Origin: an uncultured Clostridia bacterium
GTDB taxonomy: Bacteria; Bacillota; Clostridia; Oscillospirales; Oscillospiraceae
NCBI GenBank assembly: GCA_946186375.1
Contig: CAMHMZ010000014.1
Span: forward strand, 1-53,368
Reading direction: 5' to 3'
Length of the DNA stretch: 53,368 bases
The position numbers and the translations under genes were made by a program. Positions 24,479 to 32,745 of the stretch are shown in pieces. The notes beneath the pieces were generated by a model. The model saw nothing but the letters and a program-made list of their open reading frames with translations. It did not search any database and was not told the origin of the DNA. The stretch's first letter is position 1; every line of letters starts with the position of its first letter.

Positions 24479-25570
24479 ATGGAACGAAAGCAGACAAAGC
24501 AGATCGCCGTGCGCGGCGTGAAGATCGGCGGCGGGGCGGACATCCCCGTGCAGTCGATGTGCAGCACCAAGACCTGGGATGTGGAGGCGACGCTCGCGCA
24601 GATCCGCGCCCTGGAGGCGGCGGGCTGCGACATCGTGCGTCTCGCCGTGCCCGACCGGCGCTCGGCCGAGGCGATCGAGGCCATCCGGGCGGGCACCGAC
24701 ATGCCGCTCGTGGCCGATATCCATTTTGACTACCGCCTGGCGCTGCTGTGCGCCGAGCGCGGGATCGACAAGATCCGCATCAACCCCGGCAACGTCGGGG
24801 GCGAGGAGAACGTGCGCGCCGTGGCGGAGGCCTGCCGCGCGCGCGGCATCCCCATCCGCATCGGCGTCAACGCCGGGAGCCTCGAGAAGAGGCTTTTGGA
24901 AAAATACGGCCACCCCTGCGCCGAGGCGCTTGTCGAGAGCGCCGCGGGGCACGCGGCGCTGCTGGAGAAATTCGGCTTTGAGGATATCTGCCTCTCGCTC
25001 AAGTGCTCCTCCGTGCCGCTCACGGTGGAGGCCTATCGCCTTGCCAGCGAGCGCTTTGACTATCCGCTGCATCTCGGCGTGACCGAGACGGGCACGGCCT
25101 GGAACGGAACGATCCAGTCCGCCGTCGGCATCGGGACGCTGCTGTGCGAGGGCATCGGCGACACCGTGCGCGTGTCTTTGACGGCAGACCCCGTCGAGGA
25201 GGTGCGCGCGGGCATCGCCATTTTGAAGGCCGCCGGACTGCGCCGCGGCGGCGTGCGCTTCATCTCCTGCCCCACCTGCGGGCGCACGGAGATCGATCTG
25301 ATCGGCCTGGCCACCGAGGTGGAAAACCGCCTGCGGGGTCTTGACCGCGACATCACCGTGGCTGTCATGGGCTGCGTGGTCAACGGGCCGGGCGAGGCGC
25401 GCGAGGCCGACTACGGCATCGCCGGCGGCGTCGGCAAGGGCCTGCTGTTCAAAAAGGGCCAGGTCGTCGGCACCTACCCCTACGAGCAGCTCTGCGACGC
25501 GCTGCTTGACTTGATTCGGAATTCGGAAAGCGGAATTCGGAATACGGAATACAGGGAAAACGAGGGATAG
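24479..25570 (+). CDS. ispG: 4-hydroxy-3-methylbut-2-enyl diphosphate synthase (flavodoxin)
   Basis: 363 residues. IspG (GcpE) is a [4Fe-4S] enzyme that converts MEcPP to HMBPP in the MEP pathway. The TIM-barrel half begins with VRGVKIGGGADIPVQSMCSTKT; cluster ligands are the two Cys of SCPTCGRTE and the Cys of MGCVVNGPGEA, with Glu as the fourth ligand. The natural end of the family is near LCDALLDLI; the last 17 or so residues (RNSESGIRNTEYRENEG) come from a GGAATTCGGAA-type intergenic repeat that has replaced or extended the end. With dxr it gives two MEP enzymes in one operon. Confidence 0.95.
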   Translation: MERKQTKQIAVRGVKIGGGADIPVQSMCSTKTWDVEATLAQIRALEAAGCDIVRLAVPDRRSAEAIEAIRAGTDMPLVADIHFDYRLALLCAERGIDKIRINPGNVGGEENVRAVAEACRARGIPIRIGVNAGSLEKRLLEKYGHPCAEALVESAAGHAALLEKFGFEDICLSLKCSSVPLTVEAYRLASERFDYPLHLGVTETGTAWNGTIQSAVGIGTLLCEGIGDTVRVSLTADPVEEVRAGIAILKAAGLRRGGVRFISCPTCGRTEIDLIGLATEVENRLRGLDRDITVAVMGCVVNGPGEAREADYGIAGGVGKGLLFKKGQVVGTYPYEQLCDALLDLIRNSESGIRNTEYRENEG

Positions 25571-25754
25571 AACGAGGAAATTGACGTCCACGCCGTAGGG
25601 GCGGCTACCAGCCGCCCGCCAACTCTGTACTATGTCCGCGGGCGGCTGATAGCCGCCCCTACGACATCATTTCAAACTCAGCGCCAAACTCCTGTTTATC
25701 GTTCTCCTAAAAACTAAAAACTGAAAACTAAAAACTTACACAAGGACAGGTTTC
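25571..25754. repeat. Composite intergenic repeat between ispG and polC
   Basis: Complete CGTAGGGG palindrome at 25594-25663 (CGTAGGGGCGGCTACCAGCC / GGCTGATAGCCGCCCCTACG arms), preceded by GAGGAAATTGACGTCCACGC and followed by TTTCAAACTCAGCG and an A-rich AAAACTAAAAACTGAAAAC tract up to the polC ribosome site. Confidence 0.85.
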
Positions 25755-28700
25755 ATGGCTGAACACACTCCGTTTCTGACCGCGTTTCCCGGCTGCGAAA
25801 ACCAGCGGGATTTCTGCGGCGGACTTGACAAGGCAGAGATCACCGACGTGCAGGTCGACGTCAGCGAAATGACGGCGACGGTCTGCGCGCACTTTGCCGC
25901 GCAGCCCTCGCCCGCCGAGCTGACGGGCCTGAGCGAGCGCATCCGCACGGACTACGCTCTCAGCGGTGTCGGCATCGTGCCGGACTATCCGCGTCCGAAG
26001 ATGGCCTCGGCCTCTGCCACGGCGCCCGCGGCCCACCCGGCCGGCGGCGCCCCGATGGGCGCGGTGCTCTTCGGCCGCGCCATCAAGCAGCACCCCGTAC
26101 CCATGAGCACGGTCACGCTGGAGTCCGGCCGCGTCACGGTCGAGGGCGACGTGGTGGATGTGACGAGCCGCACGACCAAAAAGGGCGGGGCGGTGCTCTC
26201 CTTCGACCTCACCGACCGTACGAACACCATCCGCGTCTCACGCTTCCTGCGGCAGGAGGACGACCGCAGCATCATCGACAAGATCGCCAAGGGCGACCAT
26301 CTGACCGTCCAGGGCGAGGTCACCTACAACAAATTCGAGGACGACATGGTGCTCGACCCGCGCAACATCCTCAAGGGCAAGCGCTATATCCGCCCGGACA
26401 ACGCCGAGGCCAAGCGCGTGGAGCTGCACCTGCATACGCGCTTTTCCGCGCTCGACGCGCTCACAGACCCGGCGGCCGTCGTGGCGCGCGCGGCCTACTG
26501 GGGCATGCCCGCCATCGCCGTCACGGACCACGGCGTGGCCCAGGCCTTCCCGGACATGTGGAAGGCCGGGAAAAAGCACGGCGTGAAGATCATCTACGGC
26601 ACCGAGTGCTATTTTGTCAACGACATGGACGGCAACAGCGCCGTCATCGGCAAATCGAAGCTCGGGCTCGAGGAGGAGATGGTGGCCTTCGACATCGAGA
26701 CCACCGGCCTCAACGCGCAGAGCGACCGCATGACCGAGATCGGCGCGGTGATCTTCGCCGGGGGTGAGATCAAGGAGAGCTTCAACACCTTCGTCAACCC
26801 CCAGAAGCCCATCCCCGCCGACATCACGGAGCTGACCGGCATCCGCGACAGCGACGTGGCCGACGCGCCGCTCGAGGACGAGGCGCTGCGCATGTTCCTG
26901 GACTTCGTGGGCGACCGGCCGCTCGTGGCGCACAACGCGCATTTCGACGTCGGCTTCATGACCGCCGCCGCGGCGCGGCACCACATTCGCTTCACCCCGG
27001 TCTTCATCGACACGCTTGCGCTCTCGCAGGCGCTCTGCCCCGAACTCAAGCGCTTCAAGCTCGATATCGTCTCCAACCATCTCGGCCTGCCGAAATTCAA
27101 TCACCACCGCGCCTCGGACGACGCGCTGGTCGTGGCGCGCATGATGGGCAAATTCATCCCGATGCTGCGCGCGCAGGGGGCGAAAACGCTCGACGACGCG
27201 GAGACCGTGTACCACACGCTCCGCCGCACGGACGTGGCGAAGACCCACCACATGATCCTCCTCGTGAAAAACCGGACGGGACTGAAGAACCTCTACGAGA
27301 TGATCTCCCAGTCCTATCTGAAATACTTCCACCGCAACCCGACCATCCCCAAGAGCCTGCTGCTGCAGCACCGCGAGGGCATCCTCGTGGGCTCGGCCTG
27401 CGGCATGGGCGAGCTGTACGGCGCCGTGATGCGCGGCGAGAGCCAGCAGGAGCTCGAGAAGATCGCCTCCTTCTATGACTATCTGGAGATCCAGCCCATC
27501 TGCAACAACGGCTTTCTGGTGGATAACGGCCGCGTCAGCGACGTGGGCGTGCTGCAGGACTTCAACCGCACGATCCTCGCGCTGGGCAAAAAGCTCGGCA
27601 AGCCGGTCATCGCGGCCAGCGACGTGCACTTCCTCGACCCCGAGGACGAGCAGTACCGCAAGATCCTGCAGGCGGCCAAGAAATTCTCCGACGCCGACCG
27701 CGACTGCCCCATCTATTTCCGCACCACCGACGAGATGCTGGCGGAATTCGCCTATCTCGGGGAGGAGACGGCCCGCGAGGTCGTCATCACGAACACCCGC
27801 GCCATCGCGGACGAGGTGGAGGAGATCGAGCTTCTGCCCAAGGAGCTCTTCCCGCCGCGGATCGAGCGCTCGGCCGAGGATCTGCGCGATCTCGTCTACG
27901 GCAAGATGTTCCGTATCTACGGCAAAGAGCCGCCCAAGATCGTGCGCGACCGCGTGGATACCGAGCTCAAGACCATCCTCGACCACAATTACGACGTCAT
28001 CTACATGTCCGCCCAGAAGCTCGTGCAGAACTCTCTCGAGCACGGCTACCTCGTCGGCAGCCGGGGCAGCGTCGGCTCGTCCATCGTGGCCTACATGTCC
28101 GGCATCACGGAGGTCAACTCCCTGCCGCCGCACTACGTCTGCCCCAAGTGCAAATACAGCGAGTTCATCACCGACGGCAGCTTCGGCTGCGGCGCGGACA
28201 TGCCGCCGAAGGACTGCCCGAGCTGCGGCACGCGCATGCGGCAGGACGGCTTCGACATCCCCTTCGAGACCTTCCTCGGCTTCCCCGGCAACGAAAAGAC
28301 GCCCGATATTGACCTGAATTTCTCCGGCGAATACCAGGCGCAGGCACATAAATACACCGAGGTCCTTTTCGGCTCGGACCACGTATTCCGCGCCGGCACC
28401 ATCGGCACGCTCGCGGAGAAGACGGCCTACGGCTATGTAAAAAAATACCTCGAGGAGCGCGGCATCGTCGCCACCAAGGCGGAGGAGAACCGCCTCGCGC
28501 AGGGCCTCGTGGGCATCAAGCGCACCACGGGCCAGCACCCCGGCGGCCTCGTCATCATCCCGCAGGACATGGACGTGACGGACTTCTGCCCGGTGCAGCA
28601 CCCGGCGGACGACCCCAACAGCGACATCATCACCACCCACTTTGAATATCACTGCATGGAGGCAAACCTCCTCAAGCTCGACGAGCTGGGCCACGATGAC

Positions 28701-29765
28701 CCGACCATGATCCGCATGATGGAGGATATGACCGGCGTCGACGCCAAGGAGATCCCCCTCTCCGACCCGGACACCATGGCCATCTTCACGAGCCCCGCCG
28801 TGCTGGGCTTGCCGGAGGACGACCCCATCATCGGCCAGACCGGCAGCATCGGCATCCCCGAGTTCGGCACGGGCTTTACCCGCCAGATGCTCGTGGAGAC
28901 GCAGCCGAAGCAGTTCGACACCCTGGTGCGCCTGTCCGGCTTCTCCCACGGCACCGACGTCTGGGCCGGCAACATCCGAGACCTCATTGTCAATGAGATT
29001 GCCACCGTCAACGAGACCATCGGCTGCCGCGACGACATCATGCTCTATCTCATCTCCAAGGGCATGGACCCGGCGCTCTCCTTCAAGACCATGGAGGCCG
29101 TGCGCAAGGGCAAGGTGAAAAAGAGCGGGGAATTCCCAGGCGACGCCGAGCAGCAGATGCGCGACAGGGGCGTGCCCGACTGGTGGATCGAGTCGGCGCG
29201 CAAGATCGCCTACCTCTTCCCGAAGGCCCACGCCGTGGCCTACGTCATGATGGCCTTCCGCATCGCCTGGTTCAAGGTACACCGGCCCCTGGCCTTCTAC
29301 AGCGCCTATTTCTACCGCCGCAGCCAGAAGGGCGGCTTTGACGCGGCCATGATGACCGGCGGCACCGACGCCGTGCGCCGCAAGATCAACGAGATGAAGC
29401 GCCGCACGGATCTGACGGCCAACGAGGAGGATCTGCTCGTGACGCTCGAGGCGGTGTACGAATTCAACATGCGCGGCTTCTCCTTCGCGCCGATCGACCT
29501 CTATGCCTCGGACGCGAAGAAGTTCCTGCCCGTCGGCGAGACGCAGCTGCGCCCGCCCTTCGTGGCTATCTCCGGCCTGGGCGAGGCGGCGGCGGAGGAT
29601 CTCGGCCGCTGCCGGGAGAGCGGGCAGCGCTTCATCTCCATGGAGGAGCTGGGCGCGGCCTGCCCCAAGGTCAGCCAGAGCCACCTGGCCGAGCTCAAGC
29701 GCCTCGGCGCCCTGGGCGACATGCCGGAGAGCAGCCAGATCACGCTCTTCGACGGCCTGTTTTAG
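25755..29765 (+). CDS. polC: DNA polymerase III alpha subunit, PolC type
   Basis: 1336 residues, about 100 shorter at the N-terminus than B. subtilis PolC. Domains in order: a short N-terminal region, an OB fold (about 100-215: VTVEGDVVDVTSRTTKKGGAVLSF), a PHP domain split by the proofreading exonuclease (H225 of VELHLHTRFS), a DEDDh 3'-5' exonuclease (D313 and E315 in FDIETTG, HNAHFDVGF, ASDDA), the zinc-binding CPKC...CPSC segment, and the C-family palm with catalytic D851/D853 (PDIDLNFSG). It is the replicative polymerase. Start: ATG with AAGGACAGG upstream. It follows ispG as in many Firmicutes, but a repeat element intervenes, so it may have its own promoter there. A terminator follows. 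Confidence 0.97.
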   Translation: MAEHTPFLTAFPGCENQRDFCGGLDKAEITDVQVDVSEMTATVCAHFAAQPSPAELTGLSERIRTDYALSGVGIVPDYPRPKMASASATAPAAHPAGGAPMGAVLFGRAIKQHPVPMSTVTLESGRVTVEGDVVDVTSRTTKKGGAVLSFDLTDRTNTIRVSRFLRQEDDRSIIDKIAKGDHLTVQGEVTYNKFEDDMVLDPRNILKGKRYIRPDNAEAKRVELHLHTRFSALDALTDPAAVVARAAYWGMPAIAVTDHGVAQAFPDMWKAGKKHGVKIIYGTECYFVNDMDGNSAVIGKSKLGLEEEMVAFDIETTGLNAQSDRMTEIGAVIFAGGEIKESFNTFVNPQKPIPADITELTGIRDSDVADAPLEDEALRMFLDFVGDRPLVAHNAHFDVGFMTAAAARHHIRFTPVFIDTLALSQALCPELKRFKLDIVSNHLGLPKFNHHRASDDALVVARMMGKFIPMLRAQGAKTLDDAETVYHTLRRTDVAKTHHMILLVKNRTGLKNLYEMISQSYLKYFHRNPTIPKSLLLQHREGILVGSACGMGELYGAVMRGESQQELEKIASFYDYLEIQPICNNGFLVDNGRVSDVGVLQDFNRTILALGKKLGKPVIAASDVHFLDPEDEQYRKILQAAKKFSDADRDCPIYFRTTDEMLAEFAYLGEETAREVVITNTRAIADEVEEIELLPKELFPPRIERSAEDLRDLVYGKMFRIYGKEPPKIVRDRVDTELKTILDHNYDVIYMSAQKLVQNSLEHGYLVGSRGSVGSSIVAYMSGITEVNSLPPHYVCPKCKYSEFITDGSFGCGADMPPKDCPSCGTRMRQDGFDIPFETFLGFPGNEKTPDIDLNFSGEYQAQAHKYTEVLFGSDHVFRAGTIGTLAEKTAYGYVKKYLEERGIVATKAEENRLAQGLVGIKRTTGQHPGGLVIIPQDMDVTDFCPVQHPADDPNSDIITTHFEYHCMEANLLKLDELGHDDPTMIRMMEDMTGVDAKEIPLSDPDTMAIFTSPAVLGLPEDDPIIGQTGSIGIPEFGTGFTRQMLVETQPKQFDTLVRLSGFSHGTDVWAGNIRDLIVNEIATVNETIGCRDDIMLYLISKGMDPALSFKTMEAVRKGKVKKSGEFPGDAEQQMRDRGVPDWWIESARKIAYLFPKAHAVAYVMMAFRIAWFKVHRPLAFYSAYFYRRSQKGGFDAAMMTGGTDAVRRKINEMKRRTDLTANEEDLLVTLEAVYEFNMRGFSFAPIDLYASDAKKFLPVGETQLRPPFVAISGLGEAAAEDLGRCRESGQRFISMEELGAACPKVSQSHLAELKRLGALGDMPESSQITLFDGLF

Positions 29766-29767
29766 AC

Positions 29768-29804
29768 AAAAAAAGAGATCGGACTGCGCTCCGATCTCTT
29801 TTTT
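29768..29804 (+). terminator. Terminator of polC
   Basis: AAAAAAAGAGATCGGA-CTGCGC-TCCGATCTCTTTTTT immediately after the stop. Confidence 0.92.
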
Positions 29805-29931
29805 GATGGAAAAAGCGAATATTTTCAGGATCGGCGGGAACCTTTTCCCGCGCACGCCGTCATAAGAACGAGGACAGAAAGCGAACGAAGCATCGTTCGG
29901 ATGAAAAACAGAAAGTCGGAGGTGTCTTTCC

Positions 29932-30924
29932 ATGAAAAAAATCTGCGCCATCCTGTTGACCCTTTGCCTGCTCCTGGCGCTCTCGGCCTGCGGACAGGCC
30001 GCCGCGCCGCAGTTTTCGGGGGCCAAGGCCGCCGAAGCGCCCGCCGAAGAGCCCGCGGCCGCCTACGGCGGCTTCCGCGACACGGCAAATTCCGCCCTGT
30101 ATGACGAGAGCTTCTACGCCGAGCCGGATGAGGCGCCCATGCCCGAGCCCGCGGAGGGCGTCAGCAGCGCCCCGGCCATGGACCCGGAGAAGATCATCTA
30201 CTCCGCGTCCGTCAACATCGAGACCACCGCGTTTGACGAGGCGCTCACAAAGCTCGAGGCTCTCGTGCGCCGCTATGGCGGCTTCGTGGAGTCGAGCAGC
30301 ATCAACGGCAGCAACTACTACGCCCAGGCCCGCGGCTACGCCTCGAGCCGCAGCGCCGACTATGTCCTGCGTGTGCCGAGCGACCGCTTCCAGGAGCTCA
30401 TGGACAGCTTCTCCGAGCTGGGCAACGTCCCCTACAGCCATAGCTACAGCGAGAACATCACCGCGCAGTACTACGACGTCGAGGCGCGGCTGACGGCCTG
30501 CCGCACGCAGGAGACACGGCTGCTGGAGATGATGGAGAAGGCCGAGACCGTGCAGGATCTCATCAAGCTGGAGGATCGGCTGGCCGATCTGCGCTACCAG
30601 ATCGAGAGTCTGCAGTCCACGCTGAAAAACTGGGATCGCCAGGTCAGCTACAGCTCCATCAGCGTCTCGCTGAGCGAGGTGGAGATCTACACGCAGACCG
30701 AGGAGCCGGGTTACTTCACGCAGCTGCGCGAGGCGGCGGCCGAGGGCTTTAAGGCGACGGGCCGCTTCTTCAAGGAGCTGTCGCTGGGGCTGGCGGAGCT
30801 GCTGCCGCTGCTGATCGTGATTGCCGTCGTCGTGCTCCTGTGCCTGCCGCGCATCAAAAAGCACCGCGCCGCCAGAAAGGCGAAAAAAGAGGCCGCCCAG
30901 GCGGGAAAAGCCCCGGAGACCTGA
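29932..30924 (+). CDS. DUF4349-family lipoprotein
   Basis: 330 residues. Lipoprotein signal with lipobox ALSAC, an Ala/Glu-rich linker, then a DUF4349 domain from about residue 85 (IIYSASVNIETTAFDEALTKL, RYGGFVESSSING, YVLRVPSDRFQELMDSF) containing a coiled coil around residues 190-230 (LLEMMEKAETVQDLIKLEDRLADLRYQIESLQ), and a C-terminal membrane helix (LLPLLIVIAVVVLLCL) with a basic Lys/Ala-rich tail. It should sit on the outside, tethered at both ends. The function of the family is not established. The ATG at 29932 has GGAGG eight bases upstream. Confidence 0.85.
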   Translation: MKKICAILLTLCLLLALSACGQAAAPQFSGAKAAEAPAEEPAAAYGGFRDTANSALYDESFYAEPDEAPMPEPAEGVSSAPAMDPEKIIYSASVNIETTAFDEALTKLEALVRRYGGFVESSSINGSNYYAQARGYASSRSADYVLRVPSDRFQELMDSFSELGNVPYSHSYSENITAQYYDVEARLTACRTQETRLLEMMEKAETVQDLIKLEDRLADLRYQIESLQSTLKNWDRQVSYSSISVSLSEVEIYTQTEEPGYFTQLREAAAEGFKATGRFFKELSLGLAELLPLLIVIAVVVLLCLPRIKKHRAARKAKKEAAQAGKAPET

Positions 30925-30943
30925 TACGAAGCTTGTGAAAACC

Positions 30944-30988
30944 AAAAAGAGCGGGACGAATTCAAGCCGAATTCGCCCCGCTCTTTTT
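30944..30988. terminator. Bidirectional terminator between the DUF4349 gene and degV
   Basis: AAAAAGAGCGGG...CGAATTC-AAGCC-GAATTCG...CCCGCTCTTTTT: A-run and T-run on both sides serve the convergent genes. Confidence 0.88.
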
Positions 30989-31002
30989 CTGTGATGGATA
31001 CA

Positions 31003-31890
31003 TCAGTCGACGCGCTCGTCGCCCCAGAAGAAGAGGGCCACGGTGCCCGGACCGGTGTGGCTGCCGATGGTGGTGCCGATGTTGTTGATGACGACCTTGC
31101 CGTCGAGCTTCGGGAAGCGCGCCTCGACGAGATCGGCCACGGCGCGCGCGTCGTCCAGGCAGGCCGACATGGAGATATAGCACTTGCCGTCGTAGTCCAG
31201 GCCGCCGCGGGCGTGCTCTTCCATCTTGTCCACGATCTGGCGGATAACGCGCTTTTTGGTGCGCACCTTGTAGCGCGGGATGAGCCGGCCGAGATTGTCC
31301 ATGTTCATCAGCGGGCAGATCTCCAGCAGCCCTCCGAAAACGGCGGCTGTTTTGGAGATGCGGCCGCCCTTGACGAAGAAGCTGAGGTCGGTGGAGAAGA
31401 ACCAGTGGTGCAGTTTCAGCCGGTTTTCCTCCAGCCAGGCGACGAGCTCTTCGGCGCTCAGCCCCTCGTCGCGCTTGGCGGCGGCGGTGTCCATGATGAG
31501 GCCGTAGCCCGAGGAGGCGCCCAGCGAGTCGACTACATAGACCTTGCGCTCCGGGTAGCGCTCCATGACGATGTTGGCCGCGTTGCGGGCGGAGTTGATG
31601 GTGGCGGAGATGCCGGAGGAGAGCGTGACGTGTACGATGTCCTTGCCCGCCTCCAGGAAGGGCGTGAAGAAGTCGACGTATTCGGAGATGCTGACCTGCG
31701 AGGTCTTGGTGTCGGCGCCCTCCTTCATCATGCGGTAAAAGTCGTCAAAGGGGACGGACTGGCCGAGGTCATCCGGATAGTCCCTGCCGTCGAGGATATA
31801 GTGGAAGCAGACGTAATGCACGTCGATGCTCTCGAAATGCTCCTTCGACAGATCCGCCGTGGAGCAGCAGCTGATGACATAGTCGCTCAT
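31003..31890 (-). CDS. DegV-family fatty-acid-binding protein (FakB-like)
   Basis: 295 residues. DegV/FakB proteins bind a fatty acid and present it to the kinase FakA for phosphorylation. Signatures: an N-terminal STADLS loop, TSQVSISEY, HVTLSSGISATINSARNA, VVDSLGASSGYGLIMDTAA and FFVKGGRISKTAAVFGGLLEICPLM, with the C-terminal GTTIGSHTGPGTVALFF. The start ATG has GGAGAG upstream. FakA is not in the window. Single gene between a bidirectional terminator and an intergenic stretch without recognisable features. Confidence 0.9.
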   Translation of the reverse strand: MSDYVISCCSTADLSKEHFESIDVHYVCFHYILDGRDYPDDLGQSVPFDDFYRMMKEGADTKTSQVSISEYVDFFTPFLEAGKDIVHVTLSSGISATINSARNAANIVMERYPERKVYVVDSLGASSGYGLIMDTAAAKRDEGLSAEELVAWLEENRLKLHHWFFSTDLSFFVKGGRISKTAAVFGGLLEICPLMNMDNLGRLIPRYKVRTKKRVIRQIVDKMEEHARGGLDYDGKCYISMSACLDDARAVADLVEARFPKLDGKVVINNIGTTIGSHTGPGTVALFFWGDERVD

Positions 31891-32016
31891 GGGAAGCTCT
31901 CCTTTTCGATCGTTTTTACGAGCATAGCGTAACGCCGAAGCGCAAAAAAAGCAAACTACTCCGCCGCCGCGCGTCTCTACCGCTTTTCCTCCGGCGCTCT
32001 ACAAATCGTAGACAAG

Positions 32017-32046
32017 AAAAAACCGCCGGTTTTCGGCGGTTTTTTT
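32017..32046 (-). terminator. Terminator of the XRE membrane regulator
   Basis: AAAAAACCGCC-GGTTTTC-GGCGGTTTTTT overlapping the minus-strand stop codon. Confidence 0.88.
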
Positions 32047-32668
32047 AATCTTTATGCAGCTTTTTCAGCTTGTCCCGGATCACGGGCTTTCGGATGTTGC
32101 AGCTGAGGAAGACGAGGATCTCCGCCGGGATCGCCAGCAGCATGAGCCGCCAGGGGCGGGCCACCGGCACAAAAAAGAACAGCAGCGCAAAGAGGCTCAG
32201 CACGAAGACCGCAAGGATATACTGCAGGTGCCTGCCCTCCTTGAACACGCACACCAGGATCATATAGGTCAGGATCGCCGCGCTCAGCCCCACGAGGAAG
32301 ACGCGCCACTCGACGATCTGCAGCATCCAGAGCGTGACGAACACAGTGAGCGACAGGGTGAAGATGGCCACCATCACGAGCGCGATGATCCGGTTGGTGC
32401 TGTAGGTGAACTCCGGGCCGACCGTCTCGTCCGGCGGCGCCTCCCATTTGTCGTGGGAGGAGAGCAGATCGTCCACCGTCACACCGAAGAGCGAGGCAAG
32501 CTGTGTGAGCACGAAGGCGTCCGGGATGGCCTCGCCGCGCTCCCACTTGGAGATGGTCTTGTCCGAGTAATTCAGTTTCGCGCCGAGCTCCGCCTGCGTC
32601 ATGCCGTGGGAGGTGCGCAGGTTGATGATGTTGCTGGCCGTGATGAGTTTCAGTTCCGCGAGCTCCAA
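32045..32668 (-). CDS. XRE-family regulator with C-terminal membrane domain
   Basis: 207 residues. The helix-turn-helix fills residues about 12-66 (IINLRTSHGMTQAELGAKLNYSDKTISKWERGEAIPD), a short linker follows, and four membrane helices occupy residues about 95-195. This layout suggests a membrane-held repressor or activator that senses an envelope signal. An inverted repeat CTTTC...GAAAG at 32679-32697, between promoter and start, is a plausible autoregulatory operator. The gene ends in a strong terminator and lies downstream of the sirtuin-like gene, but has its own promoter. The target genes are unknown. Confidence 0.85.
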   Translation of the reverse strand: MELAELKLITASNIINLRTSHGMTQAELGAKLNYSDKTISKWERGEAIPDAFVLTQLASLFGVTVDDLLSSHDKWEAPPDETVGPEFTYSTNRIIALVMVAIFTLSLTVFVTLWMLQIVEWRVFLVGLSAAILTYMILVCVFKEGRHLQYILAVFVLSLFALLFFFVPVARPWRLMLLAIPAEILVFLSCNIRKPVIRDKLKKLHKD

Positions 32669-32678
32669 GACCCTTCTC

Positions 32679-32727
32679 CTTTCAAAAAAAGTGAAAGTAT
32701 TATATCATCCTTTCTTTTCTTTTTCAA
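32679..32727 (-). promoter_or_regulatory. Promoter and putative operator of the XRE membrane regulator
   Basis: Minus strand: TTGAAA (32722-32727), 17-bp spacer, TATAAT (32699-32704), then the inverted repeat CTTTC-A8-ish-GAAAG at 32679-32697 just upstream of the ribosome site AGGAG. Confidence 0.65.
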
Positions 32728-32745
32728 GAACAAGGGGCGAGAGGA

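Noticed and set aside
26238..30026. A 1262-codon open frame antisense to polC
   Set aside because: It mirrors the polC codons in GC-rich DNA, runs past both the terminator and the next gene start, has no ribosome site or family pattern, while the sense frame is clearly PolC.
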